DNA of 64,000 nt, taken from Chloroflexus islandicus (lineage in GTDB: Bacteria > Chloroflexota > Chloroflexia > Chloroflexales > Chloroflexaceae). Where the stretch lies: assembly GCF_001650695.1 (NCBI RefSeq), contig NZ_LWQS01000049.1:129777-193776 (forward strand), given 5' to 3'. This document shows positions 51,757 to 60,450 of this stretch, one piece after another. Position numbers and translations under genes: made by a program. Each line of letters opens with the position of its first letter. The stretch's first letter is position 1. The notes under the pieces are model-generated. The model was not told the DNA's origin and searched no databases. It saw only the letters and a program-made list of their open reading frames with translations.

Positions 51757-52953
51757 CTACGACCGGTTCCGCGCTGTGCGGATCCAATCACGTGGTTTGA
51801 TGCCGAGTGCGAGCCGCGCATAGAGCCACAACTTCCACACAAGGAAAAATGGCGTAAATAGCAACGATCGGTATATCGGCCATGGTGCGCGGACGAGGAT
51901 CAAGCCGCTGAGGATGTAGACGATCTGGCCGCCGAGGATGAAGCCGGCTAGCACTAGCGCCGCCGGATCGCGTAAAGCGACTGCGGCGAGTGCAATCAGT
52001 ATGCTCGCGCCGGTCACTACCGAGAAGGGCGGGATGAGTTGTTCGATAGCGGCGTCGATCAAGAGAAAACTACGCCGCCGGATCCCTTCACGCAGCAAGA
52101 TTGGCACATAGTGCCGCACCATCTCCATCCGTCCTCGCTCCCACCGCTCGTTTTGGCTTTGCGCTGCGCGCAGGCTGTCAGGCATCTCGGCCCACACCAC
52201 CGCGTCAGGCGCGAACATTGCCCGTTCGCCGGCCAAAATCAAGGCCATGTGGTACTCTATGTCTTCAGTGAGCGAGGCCGTCCAGCGGTGGCGACGCACA
52301 ATCTCGGCGGCAAAGACCATGCCGTTTCCCTTCAACCCGGTCGAACCTCCCAGCACCATCCGGCCCAACGGGCGCAAATAATGGAGCACGATCAGCGCCA
52401 CTGCTCGAATCCCCGCGCTCCATGCGTCTTCGGGCTGGCGCACCGTGTAGTAGGCTTGAATTACCCGCTCGCCACGGGCAAGGCGAGCATCCATCACTCG
52501 TAGGAAATTGGCGGAGACGACCGAATCAGCGTCGAGGATGACAATCGCGTCATACAGTTCATTGCGCTGCCAGATCTGTTGTAACAGCCATTCTAGCGCA
52601 TACCCTTTGCCGCGCAGCGTTTGGTCGAAGCGTTCGTATACATGCGCGCCATGGGCCGTGGCCACGGCGGCCGTGCGATCCGTGCAGTTGTCAGCGACCA
52701 CGTGGATGCTATACAGCTCACGCGGATAATCGAGTTGATTGAGGTTTGCCAGCAAATCGGGCAGGAGCCGCTCTTCGTTGTGGGCCGGAATCATGATTGC
52801 AAAGCGGGTGGTTGGTTGATCACGCACCGGTGTGACGCGGCGGGCAAAAAAGGCAGCAACGGTCAGCAGCAGGAGATAGGCAATTATCAGCGCCAGCGCG
52901 CTGCCCGCGATCCAGTAGCAGATTGTCAGCAGCAACCACACGAACGACATCAT
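51757..52953 (-). CDS. Membrane family 2 glycosyltransferase (cellulose synthase-like)
   Basis: A 398-residue processive-type GT2. An N-terminal membrane segment (about residues 8-36) precedes IleProAlaHisAsnGluGlu (about 54-60), IleLeuAspAlaAspSer (about 138-143), ThrGluAspIleGluTyrHis (about 231-237) and the GlnAsnGluArgTrp motif (about 265-269) that marks GT2 enzymes of the hyaluronan/cellulose synthase branch. Two or three C-terminal membrane segments follow (about 315-375). It may polymerise or add sugars at the membrane. It overlaps the upstream glycosyltransferase by four bases (ATGA), so three glycosyltransferases are co-translated here. Confidence 0.88.
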   Translation of the reverse strand: MMSFVWLLLTICYWIAGSALALIIAYLLLLTVAAFFARRVTPVRDQPTTRFAIMIPAHNEERLLPDLLANLNQLDYPRELYSIHVVADNCTDRTAAVATAHGAHVYERFDQTLRGKGYALEWLLQQIWQRNELYDAIVILDADSVVSANFLRVMDARLARGERVIQAYYTVRQPEDAWSAGIRAVALIVLHYLRPLGRMVLGGSTGLKGNGMVFAAEIVRRHRWTASLTEDIEYHMALILAGERAMFAPDAVVWAEMPDSLRAAQSQNERWERGRMEMVRHYVPILLREGIRRRSFLLIDAAIEQLIPPFSVVTGASILIALAAVALRDPAALVLAGFILGGQIVYILSGLILVRAPWPIYRSLLFTPFFLVWKLWLYARLALGIKPRDWIRTARNRS

Positions 52954-54062
52954 AACCCTGCCCTTTGCTTGGTGGTAGAGGTCTCAATCCCTGCTTCGGC
53001 CAGTGTCTCGTACAACAGATCGGTTAGGCGAGCCGCATAATGGTCAAGATTCATCCGCTCTTCAACCAACCGGCGACCCGCTCGTCCCATCCGTGCGGCG
53101 GTTTCTGGTTCGGCTAGCAGCCGTTCGATCGCGGCGCGCAACGCGACCGGATCTCGGGGCGGCACGTACAACCCGCTCTCGCCGTCGACAAGCACATCGG
53201 TCTGGCCGGGAGTGCGAGTGCAAATCACGGCGCGCTCCATTGCCATCGACTCAAGGATGGCAGTCACGCCAGCTTGAAACTCCACCGGTTCCAGCGGCAT
53301 CACCAAAAACCGGCTGTCGCTGTAGAGTTGGCGTAGTTCGTATTGGCTAAACTTCTGCACACGCACATTGGGCGGAATGGCCTGACCTCGCGTGCTATCG
53401 CGTTGTTTCGACCACGGACTGGCTGCGGCGACGACTACGTCAGCATTGAGACCGGTGACGGCGCGTAACAATGTTGGGTAATCACGCCGTTCGAGCCCTA
53501 CGGCGCAGATCTGGGGTCGTGGCGTGGGGCGAGGCGGTGCATGGCGCAGGTGAAAGAACTGGTCATCAACCATAAATGGCGTGAAAGGCGCCCGCTGCGG
53601 CGGTAGCTTCCAACGGCTGGTAATAAACTGTTGTTGCCATGTCGAATAGACCACAAAGCGGTCAATATGGCTATGGACGCCAAACCGGTCGAGAAAGACC
53701 ATCTTCTTGGGCACCGACAGGATATGCACAATCATCAGGTGGCGCGGTCGCCGATTGGGGCTAAAAAACTTGAGCAATGCCGCTAGCGGCAACCCAACCT
53801 GCTCGCCATCGGTAAAGATAGCCTGATAGTGATGGCGGCGGGTAAAACAGGCCCATGCCAGCATCAAATTTGGCCCGCCCAATTTCTCAAATAGGCGACC
53901 AACGACGCCGCTGGTGGCGCGGGCGATGCGGTAATCGAGCAGATCCGCACCGAAGTGACGGGCTAGCTCAAGGTAATCGGCGCGCGGGCGGCGTCCGGCT
54001 GCAATCTGTTGTTCAAGATCGGGAGGAATCACTCCCGAAACGGTGAGCAAAACATGATTCAC
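52950..54062 (-). CDS. Family 4 glycosyltransferase
   Basis: A 370-residue GT-B protein. The C-terminal half has the GT4 pattern: PheLeuValMetProLeuGluProValGluPheGlnAlaGlyValThrAlaIleLeuGluSerMetAlaMetGlu (about residues 250-275, with the donor-binding Glu residues) and AspValLeuValAspGlyGluSerGlyLeuTyrValPro. The N-terminal acceptor domain is less conserved, with a ThrAspGlyGluGlnValGlyLeu motif. It is cytoplasmic and would add a sugar to the repeat unit. The start is GTG 54062, overlapping the stop of the next upstream gene (GTGA). Confidence 0.86.
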   Translation of the reverse strand: MNHVLLTVSGVIPPDLEQQIAAGRRPRADYLELARHFGADLLDYRIARATSGVVGRLFEKLGGPNLMLAWACFTRRHHYQAIFTDGEQVGLPLAALLKFFSPNRRPRHLMIVHILSVPKKMVFLDRFGVHSHIDRFVVYSTWQQQFITSRWKLPPQRAPFTPFMVDDQFFHLRHAPPRPTPRPQICAVGLERRDYPTLLRAVTGLNADVVVAAASPWSKQRDSTRGQAIPPNVRVQKFSQYELRQLYSDSRFLVMPLEPVEFQAGVTAILESMAMERAVICTRTPGQTDVLVDGESGLYVPPRDPVALRAAIERLLAEPETAARMGRAGRRLVEERMNLDHYAARLTDLLYETLAEAGIETSTTKQRAGL

Positions 54063-55183
54063 GCCGGAATCCTCTCTTGCATGCGAGTAAGCTCAATTTC
54101 ATCTTTGATCACATCAAGTAGCCGGCCAGCATTACGGCCTGCGTCATAATGCCGGATGACATGGGCTTGCGCCTGTTCGCCGAAGTGAAGTCGCTCGTCA
54201 GGACGCGTGACCAAACGGCGTAACGCTTCGGTTAGCGCAGCTTGATCTCCAGCAGGAATGAGTAGACCGGTCTCGCCATCACGCACGATTTCAGGAATAG
54301 CGGCCACGCGAGTGCTGATGGCAGGCAAGCCGGCTGCGGCCGCTTCCGACAATACCATCGGCAGGCAGTCACCAAACGTTGGGAGGGCAAAGATGTCAGC
54401 TTGATAGTAGAGCGCTTTAAGCGGTGCGCTGTTCGGTTGCATGCCGTGGTAGACAAAGACCCCTTCTTCCGCTGGCACGTGATCTTTTGTCACCAGATGC
54501 AGCTCAACGCCGAGCGGGCGGAGAGCGCGGAAGGATTCGAGCAGCAGTAAGCCGCCTTTTCGTTCCAAATCGGCCCCCACGAAGAGAATCTTCACCGGGC
54601 CGTCGTGCCGTGTGCGTGGAGTGGGGCGTTGCCACTCATACACATTCACGCCGGGCGGAATGACGGTAATCTTATCTGCCGGCACGCCGTAGCCCTCGAT
54701 CAGCCCCTCTTTGGCCCACTGGCTCCATGTGACTAGATGGCGCGCCAGACAAAAGCAGCGCCGGTTGAGCCGCCACTTGAGCTGTTCGAGCCATTGCGGA
54801 CCAGACTCATGCTGGTAATAGGGGCCGAGCTGGTCGTATTGCAAGGGTGTGGCGTCCAGCGAAACAATGCTGGGGTAACGGCGGAGCCAATCGGGGGTTA
54901 ACACCGCCGGCACCTGCGTGTGAAAAAAGAGGGCATCGATGGTCACGTATTTGACCAGCCGGCGTAGCGAATGGCGAGTGCGCAAACCAGCGCGCACTGT
55001 CCAGTTGCTTTTGTAAATCGGTATTTTTGCCGCGATCCCGCTTGTCTCGAACGGGATCAGTGCCCAGTGTGGCCGCACATCAGGATCGCGCCGGACGTTT
55101 GTCTGCAAGTTTTTGGCATGCGTGACGTGGCCAAGAGCTTGCTCAAGCACAAAACCAATGTTGTACAACGCTGAGCCATTCAT
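54059..55183 (-). CDS. Family 4 glycosyltransferase
   Basis: A 374-residue GT-B glycosyltransferase. Visible are ValIleProProGlyValAsnVal (about residues 175-182), LeuPheValGlyAlaAspLeuGluArgLysGlyGly (about 200-211), the PheAlaLeuProThrPheGlyAspCysLeuProMetValLeuSerGluAlaAlaAlaAlaGly donor-binding region (about 268-290) and GluIleValArgAspGlyGluThrGlyLeuLeuIlePro. All marks of an active GT4 are there. It is the first gene of the three-glycosyltransferase operon (55183 down to 51757). The 222-base gap upstream carries TATACT on the minus strand (55256-55251), a possible -10. Confidence 0.88.
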   Translation of the reverse strand: MNGSALYNIGFVLEQALGHVTHAKNLQTNVRRDPDVRPHWALIPFETSGIAAKIPIYKSNWTVRAGLRTRHSLRRLVKYVTIDALFFHTQVPAVLTPDWLRRYPSIVSLDATPLQYDQLGPYYQHESGPQWLEQLKWRLNRRCFCLARHLVTWSQWAKEGLIEGYGVPADKITVIPPGVNVYEWQRPTPRTRHDGPVKILFVGADLERKGGLLLLESFRALRPLGVELHLVTKDHVPAEEGVFVYHGMQPNSAPLKALYYQADIFALPTFGDCLPMVLSEAAAAGLPAISTRVAAIPEIVRDGETGLLIPAGDQAALTEALRRLVTRPDERLHFGEQAQAHVIRHYDAGRNAGRLLDVIKDEIELTRMQERIPA

Positions 55184-55405
55184 CTTGATTGCCTGCCGAA
55201 TCTAGAGAAGCTGTCTCGCTGGAACGAAAACCTGCCTGCCTGTAACGTTGAGTATAGCGAATGAGCATAACCTTAACGTTAATCTGATGCTCGATCGGGT
55301 TGCAATGTTGTCATACCGCTTGGCACGGTGCTGAACCATGCATCTGCCGGTATGTGGTATATCTACAGGTGCAATAATGATGGTCTGATGGCAAAAGGAA
55401 CCGGC

Positions 55406-57388
55406 ATGCGTTTACCTGTGCTGATCGCATTCCTGCTCACCAGTCTGATCGCGGCTTGTGCCGCGCCGCCGCCGCCAACACCGGCGCCGGTGACGCCTAG
55501 CCCGACGGCAGTCGTGCTGAATGAAGTGATGTTTACTGAACTCGGTGTACGGTTGCTCTTGCCGGATGGGTGGCAGAGCCGGGTGGAAGGCAGTGCGTTG
55601 CGCATTGCGCCTGATGCGGCGGCCCTTGCGACCAGTGTGATCAACGCGCCGGTGATTGCGCTCGATACGACGCCATTGGCGGCGCTGACCGCCCAATATG
55701 GCCCGGCGGCGGCTAACCCAGAGACGGTGTTTGAGCTGGCGAGCAGTGCGATCCAGTCGGCTGGCTATACGATTGCGCCTACCCAAGCGGTGCAGATCGG
55801 CGCGACCCAAGGGTTGGCTGCCGATCTCAGCGGCCCGGCCAGCGCTGGCCGGTTGTGGGTGTTGGTTGATGGGATGCGGGTGGTGCGGGTGTTGGCCCAA
55901 GCGGCAGCCGCCGACTGGGAAGCTGAACAACCGATCATTGAACGGATTGTGGCGTCGCTAGAGGTGTTGCCGTTGCCTACCCCTACCCCAACGCCGGTTG
56001 ATGTGGCTGCCCAGCCGCAAATTGTGCGTTCAGGGCCGCCGGGGTTTGTGTTGCGGCTGGGTGGCCGCAGCGGCCCGGCCAATAGCCGGTTTGTCGCCGT
56101 GCGCGGGTTGGCAGCAGCGCCCGATGGCACCCTCTACCTCGCCGAAAGCGGGCGCGGAATTTGGGTTTTTGCCCCTGATGGCACGCTGCGCACCACTTTC
56201 GGCGCCGATGAATTGCTTGATGCTTACGATGTTGCGCTTGGCCCGAACGGCGATCTCTACGTCGCCGATTACGGGCGCAACGCGATTGTCCGCTTCAGCG
56301 CCGATGGCGCGTTCCGTGGCCGGTGGGGCGGCCACGGCGATGCCCCCGACCAGTTTGGCCTGTCGGCGCCGCAACGGATCGCCGTCGGCGCGGACGGCAG
56401 CGTGTACGCGCTTGACACCCGTCCCGGCCCCGATGGGTTAGCCGCTAGCAGCATTGTCCGCTTTAGCGCCGAAGGCCGTTTGCTGGAACGGATTGCCTTG
56501 CCGCCCGATCTGGCGCCGGCAGATGTGGTGGTGGATCGCAGCGGTGCGATCTATCTGGCCGAGAGTTTTGCCGGCGCAATCGTCAAATTGGCCCCTGATG
56601 GCAGTGTGCTGGCCCGTTGGGGTGATCCGGCTAATCCTGCCCAATTGGCTGCGCCGGTGCTCGATATTGATCGCGCCGGATATCTCTACCTCGCCACCTA
56701 TGCCGGCACGATCCTGCGCCTTGCCCCTGACGGCACGATTGTGGCTCGCGGCGGTGCGCCGGCTGCTCCCGGCAGCATCCCCAACCCCGGCGAGTTGAGC
56801 TTGCCCAACGGGATTGTAGCCGCTCCCGGCGGTGTCGTCTGGGTAAGTGACAATAGCGGCGAATACAGTGCGGTGACAGCGTTCCGCTTGCAAACCGACG
56901 CCGATGCGCTAGCGACAACGATCGCGCTCACGCCGGTTGCGGAAGCGCCGCCGAGCGAGACGGTGCAGCAGTGGGTGGCGTCAGCTACGGCCAGCAGCTT
57001 CTACGCACCCGATTACGATCCGAGCGGCGTGGTCGGGCCGCCTGATGTGCCAGAGTGCCAAGACAGTCCTAATGCGTGGGCGCCGGCTACTCCCGGCAGC
57101 CGCGAGACGCTGACTGTCTCCTTTGCCGATCCGGTCTTTGCCACCGGCCTGATCATCTACCAGAACCACCAACCCGGCTCCATTACGCTGGTCGAACTGA
57201 TTGACGAACAGGGCACAGCCAAGGTGGTCTACCGCGCCGAGCCGGCCCCGGCGCCTGAGTGCCCGTTTGCGCTCACGATCGCGGTTGAGCAGACCCTCAC
57301 CCGGATCGTTGGGGCACGGATCACGCTTGATCAGCGCGATGGCAGTTGGAGCGAGATCGATGCCGTGGCGTTAATCGGCGTACCGTAA
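55406..57388 (+). CDS. NHL-repeat lipoprotein
   Basis: A 660-residue lipoprotein: lipobox Ile-Ala-Ala-Cys (Cys about residue 18), Pro/Thr-rich linker, a PsbP/DUF1795-like N-terminal domain (about 40-180), a second Thr-Pro linker (about 190-200), then five to six NHL/beta-propeller repeats (about 215-500) with recurring Asp-Gly-x-Leu/Val-Tyr-Leu/Val-Ala-Asp/Glu blades, and a C-terminal galactose-binding-like sandwich (about 520-660). NHL propellers mediate binding to proteins or glycans. ATG 55406 follows AAAAGGAA; the upstream frame from 55328 lacks a ribosome site. It is convergent with hisF. Confidence 0.8.
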   Translation: MRLPVLIAFLLTSLIAACAAPPPPTPAPVTPSPTAVVLNEVMFTELGVRLLLPDGWQSRVEGSALRIAPDAAALATSVINAPVIALDTTPLAALTAQYGPAAANPETVFELASSAIQSAGYTIAPTQAVQIGATQGLAADLSGPASAGRLWVLVDGMRVVRVLAQAAAADWEAEQPIIERIVASLEVLPLPTPTPTPVDVAAQPQIVRSGPPGFVLRLGGRSGPANSRFVAVRGLAAAPDGTLYLAESGRGIWVFAPDGTLRTTFGADELLDAYDVALGPNGDLYVADYGRNAIVRFSADGAFRGRWGGHGDAPDQFGLSAPQRIAVGADGSVYALDTRPGPDGLAASSIVRFSAEGRLLERIALPPDLAPADVVVDRSGAIYLAESFAGAIVKLAPDGSVLARWGDPANPAQLAAPVLDIDRAGYLYLATYAGTILRLAPDGTIVARGGAPAAPGSIPNPGELSLPNGIVAAPGGVVWVSDNSGEYSAVTAFRLQTDADALATTIALTPVAEAPPSETVQQWVASATASSFYAPDYDPSGVVGPPDVPECQDSPNAWAPATPGSRETLTVSFADPVFATGLIIYQNHQPGSITLVELIDEQGTAKVVYRAEPAPAPECPFALTIAVEQTLTRIVGARITLDQRDGSWSEIDAVALIGVP

Positions 57389-57395
57389 TACCGTA

Positions 57396-57418
57396 GGGAC
57401 ATTGCAGCGCAATGTCCC
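57396..57418. terminator. Hairpin between NHL gene and hisF
   Basis: GGGACATTGC-agc-GCAATGTCCC is a perfect 10-bp stem, followed by a third copy of the arm (CCGCAATGTCCCTACG, to 57430). Same layout as the element at 51707; probably a two-way terminator between convergent genes. Confidence 0.6.
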
Positions 57419-57433
57419 TGCGCCGCAATGTCC

Positions 57434-58213
57434 CTACGACCGCCGCACCGGCACGCCGTGTTCGGCCAAATAGTGCTTGACATCGGCAACCGAATAGTCG
57501 CCGAAGTGGAAGATCGAGGCTGCCAGTACCGCGTCAGCGCCGCCTTCAACAATCCCACGGTACATATCGTGCGGCGAGCCAACCCCGCCCGATGCAATCA
57601 CCGGCACCGGCGAGATGGCGGTGATCGCTTGGAGCAGTTCGAGATCGTAACCAGTGCGCGCGCCGTCGGCATCCATACTGTTAATGCAGATTTCACCCGC
57701 GCCGAGATCGATCCCGCGCTTGATCCACTCGATCGCGTCGAGGCCGGTCGGGCGCGGGTTAGCGCCGGTGTGGGTAAAGACCTCCCACCGCGGCGGTTCG
57801 CCGGGTGCGTTCACTCGCTTGGCATCGACCGACAGCACAATGCACTGGCTGCCGAACCGCCGCGCGCCTTCGGCAATCAGGTTCGGATTGTAGACCGCCG
57901 CCGTATTCAGGCTCACCTTATCGGCCCCGGCCCGCAGCATCCGGTACATGTCCTCAACACTGCGCAAGCCGCCGCCAACCGTCAGCGGGATAAACACCTC
58001 GGCGGCGGTGCGCTCGACCACGTCCACCATAATCGCCCGCTCGTCGCTCGAGGCGGTAATATCGTAAAAGACCAGTTCATCGGCGCCGGCGGCATTGTAA
58101 GCCGCCGCCAACGCCACCGGATCACCGGCGTCGCGGTGGTTGAGGAATTTGACCCCCTTTACCACTCGCCCAGCCTTCACATCAAGACAAGGAATAATCC
58201 GTCGCGTTAACAT
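57434..58213 (-). CDS. hisF: Imidazole glycerol phosphate synthase cyclase subunit
   Basis: A 259-residue TIM barrel of histidine synthesis. Visible are IleIleProCysLeuAspVal (catalytic Asp; residues 6-12), ThrValGlyGlyGlyLeuArgSer (about 78-85), AspLysValSerLeuAsnThrAla (about 98-105), the second catalytic Asp in [12 protein letters not shown], and AlaSerGlyGlyValGlySer (about 219-225). With HisH it turns PRFAR into IGP and AICAR. It is full length. No other his gene is adjacent. Confidence 0.96.
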   Translation of the reverse strand: MLTRRIIPCLDVKAGRVVKGVKFLNHRDAGDPVALAAAYNAAGADELVFYDITASSDERAIMVDVVERTAAEVFIPLTVGGGLRSVEDMYRMLRAGADKVSLNTAAVYNPNLIAEGARRFGSQCIVLSVDAKRVNAPGEPPRWEVFTHTGANPRPTGLDAIEWIKRGIDLGAGEICINSMDADGARTGYDLELLQAITAISPVPVIASGGVGSPHDMYRGIVEGGADAVLAASIFHFGDYSVADVKHYLAEHGVPVRRS

Positions 58214-58353
58214 ACCATCGCCTTCGTAGGTGTGCGCCCATTCATACTTGCATCACCGGCAGCGCATCATAACATTAACAACCCTTTGCGCGCTTTGCGT
58301 TCTCTGCGCCTTTGCGTTAAAACCCTTTGCGCCTCTGCTCCCTCTGCGCCTGA

Positions 58354-59142
58354 TCACTTAGGCCGCACCTGCCCGCGCCGGCCCCGCTCCTCCGCTGGCG
58401 GCGCCGCTTCAGCCGCCGCCGCTTCTTTTTGGGCCTGTGCTTCATCAATCAGAAACTGGGTGGCCCGCGTACTCCACAATGCCAACAGCGCAACGGCAAA
58501 GAGCAAGAAAGGCACCACCAGCACCACACTGCTCAGAATCAAGATGAACCCCATCAGCAGCATGGTTACAAGCGTATAGACGGGCCGGCTGACAATCATC
58601 ACCAGCGCATTGCGCGCAATCTGCTTCAGCGAAGGCCGTTCCATCAACACCATCAGCGGAAAAGCGTAGATAATCAGCGCCGACCAGAGCATAAAGAGGT
58701 AGAGGAAAAAACCGATCAGCACCCCGCCCAAGATACCGGGAACGCCGGCATAGAAAGCCAGATTCCACAAAATCAACACCAACCCGGCCATCCACACCCC
58801 GTACAGCCGCCATGCTGGCACAGCGTAAGCCCGCATCCCGGCGAAAAAGTCGCTGAGTTTGCTGGCCCGCCCCTCCATAATTCGCTTGCTCAGCACATAC
58901 AAACCGGCAAAGGCAGGGGCCGCCGGTATGACTCCCACCAGCGCCGCTGCTGCCGCTGGCAGCGCCGCATTGCTCACCATAGCGACATAGGCAATGCTAA
59001 ACAGCGGCACGCTCATCGCTGCCCACAGAATATTGGCCAGCGTGAGCAGCAGAAATTCGTCGAACAAATCGCGTAAGGCGCCCCACAGCACACGGAAGGG
59101 CGCGGTTACAGCGGATGGATTGAAGAAACGAGGTTGGTTCAT
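58354..59142 (-). CDS. DUF624/YesL-like membrane protein
   Basis: A 262-residue membrane protein with about six segments (about residues 25-48, 58-80, 105-130, 138-160, 178-205 and 208-228). The opening LeuTrpGlyAlaLeuArgAspLeu-PheAspGluPheLeuLeuLeuThrLeuAlaAsnIleLeuTrp and the central LeuTyrValLeuSerLysArgIle fit the DUF624 (YesL) family, whose function is unknown, though members often occur with carbohydrate genes. The tail is Ala/Glu/Arg-rich. ATG 59142 is preferred to the open frame up to 59214, which overlaps the neighbouring gene. The 140-base gap between it and hisF contains a CTCTGCGCCTTTGCGTT-type direct repeat. Confidence 0.65.
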   Translation of the reverse strand: MNQPRFFNPSAVTAPFRVLWGALRDLFDEFLLLTLANILWAAMSVPLFSIAYVAMVSNAALPAAAAALVGVIPAAPAFAGLYVLSKRIMEGRASKLSDFFAGMRAYAVPAWRLYGVWMAGLVLILWNLAFYAGVPGILGGVLIGFFLYLFMLWSALIIYAFPLMVLMERPSLKQIARNALVMIVSRPVYTLVTMLLMGFILILSSVVLVVPFLLFAVALLALWSTRATQFLIDEAQAQKEAAAAEAAPPAEERGRRGQVRPK

Positions 59143-59192
59143 CACGTTGGTATTATACGCGAAACAGATAGCGTTTCTAGGTGATAGCTCAC

Positions 59193-59693
59193 CTACGGCG
59201 CATCTTCCGCCCACAACACGATCACGCGCCGATCATCCAGCGCAAATAGACCATGGTCAAAGGGCGCGTCGCTTAGCGAGCGCCAGCCGATCACTTCATT
59301 GCCCTGCACGTCATAGATCGCAAACTCGCCGCTCACCGCGCCGTTGGTAAAGTAGCGCGCCTGAGGCCCCACCAGCGCCAATACCCTACCGGCCAATTCG
59401 CTCGCCTGCGCTGCTGGTACAATCTCGTCAGGGTAGGCGAGATCGTGGGCAATGATGTGCGTAGCAATCTTCACCGCAATCCGCCGCGGCACCTCGATCC
59501 AGTGCGGCCCCAGCGGTTGAAAGTCGAGTTCGCGCGCCGCAGCATCTAACGCCTCGTGTGGTGTTTGCGGTGCGCGCGTAAGCCGGAACGCCGCGCCGGT
59601 GAGCGGGTAGCTCTGCGCGCGCGCTGTCTCAATTGCGACCCACAAGCCTTCAATTGCCGGATCAGTTTCAAGTATCAGGAAAGGTTCGGCCAT
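59193..59693 (-). CDS. Conserved-looking protein of unknown function
   Basis: A 166-residue soluble protein. No family is recognised. Features are a hydrophilic N-terminal half with LeuGluThrAspProAlaIleGluGlyLeu, a middle stretch ArgIleAlaValLysIleAlaThrHisIleIleAlaHis, and a C-terminal beta-rich part with GluPheAlaIleTyrAspValGlnGlyAsnGluValIleGlyTrp. No signal peptide or membrane segment. ATG 59693 is preceded by GAGG and is preferred to the open frame to 59759. It lies 50 bases upstream of the DUF624-like gene on the same strand. Confidence 0.6.
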   Translation of the reverse strand: MAEPFLILETDPAIEGLWVAIETARAQSYPLTGAAFRLTRAPQTPHEALDAAARELDFQPLGPHWIEVPRRIAVKIATHIIAHDLAYPDEIVPAAQASELAGRVLALVGPQARYFTNGAVSGEFAIYDVQGNEVIGWRSLSDAPFDHGLFALDDRRVIVLWAEDAP

Positions 59694-60450
59694 AACGCCT
59701 CGTTGGTGCGTGAGTATGATGGCTCTATCATAACAAATGTAGCCGGAAGCGTCGCACAATGCAATGAGGCGAACAGACCCTCACCCCCAGCCCCTCTCTC
59801 GCGTTGCGGGAGAGGGGCGCTGCTGCGTTCCACGCCCGCCATGCCTTGCCCGCCACTCCGGCAGCTCCCCCGCTCCCGCCGTCAGGTGGGAGAGGGGTGT
59901 GGGGGGTGAGGGCAGCCCGCGTAGCGGGCTTCGTAACCCAAAGCCCGGCCCTTTAGGGCCGGGTACCGGACAGATGTTCTGTCCGCCCTTGAACGCAACG
60001 CTGGAGCGGGACGCTGCTGCGTTTCACTCCCGCCATGCCTTGCCCGCCACTCCGGCGGTTCCCCCGCTCCCGCCGTCAGGTGGGAGCGGGGTGTGGGGGG
60101 TGGGGGCAGCAGCCCTCGCCGCGGGCTTCGTACCCCTAGCCCGGCCCTTCAGGGCCGGGTTCCTTGCCCGCCACTCCGGCAGCTCCCCCGCTCCCGCCGT
60201 CAGGTGGGAGCGGGGTGTGGGGGGTGAGGGCAGCCCGCGCAGCGGGCTTCGTAAGAGTAGCCCGGCCCTTTAGGGCCGGGTTCCTTGCCCCCGCGCAGCA
60301 TGCTTTGCAAACATAGCAGCGCCGGCGCAGGCTACGATCGTCTCGTCGCTGTTCATGCAGCGTTGCATCCAAGCAGTGGTATGATGAACCACAGAGTGGT
60401 GAGCTCGCGCCGGCGATCAGCGACGGCGCACCGACAGGAGATGTTGCCTC
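59694..60450. repeat. Intergenic cluster of the composite hairpin repeat
   Basis: No credible gene lies in this gap. Three hairpin pairs of the AGCCCGC...GCGGGCT + CCCGGCCC-N4-GGGCCGGG type lie at 59914-59965, 60111-60162 and 60232-60284. They are separated by a ~120-base module containing CCTTGCCCGCCACTCCGGCA and CCGCTCCCGCCGTCAGGTGG, not present in the array at 9.7-10.5 kb. The open frame at 59764-60273 is a by-product. TGGTATGAT at 60377-60385 is an extended -10 about 65 bases before the transketolase start. Confidence 0.8.
60377..60385 (+). promoter_or_regulatory. Extended -10 element for transketolase
   Basis: TG-G-TATGAT, the same nine bases as upstream of the Wzz-like gene, 66 bases before the tkt start. 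No -35 is evident. Confidence 0.4.

Noticed and set aside
59764-60273. A 169-codon open frame
   Set aside because: It lies wholly in the dispersed hairpin repeat and its product resembles the translation of the repeat at 9.7-10.4 kb.
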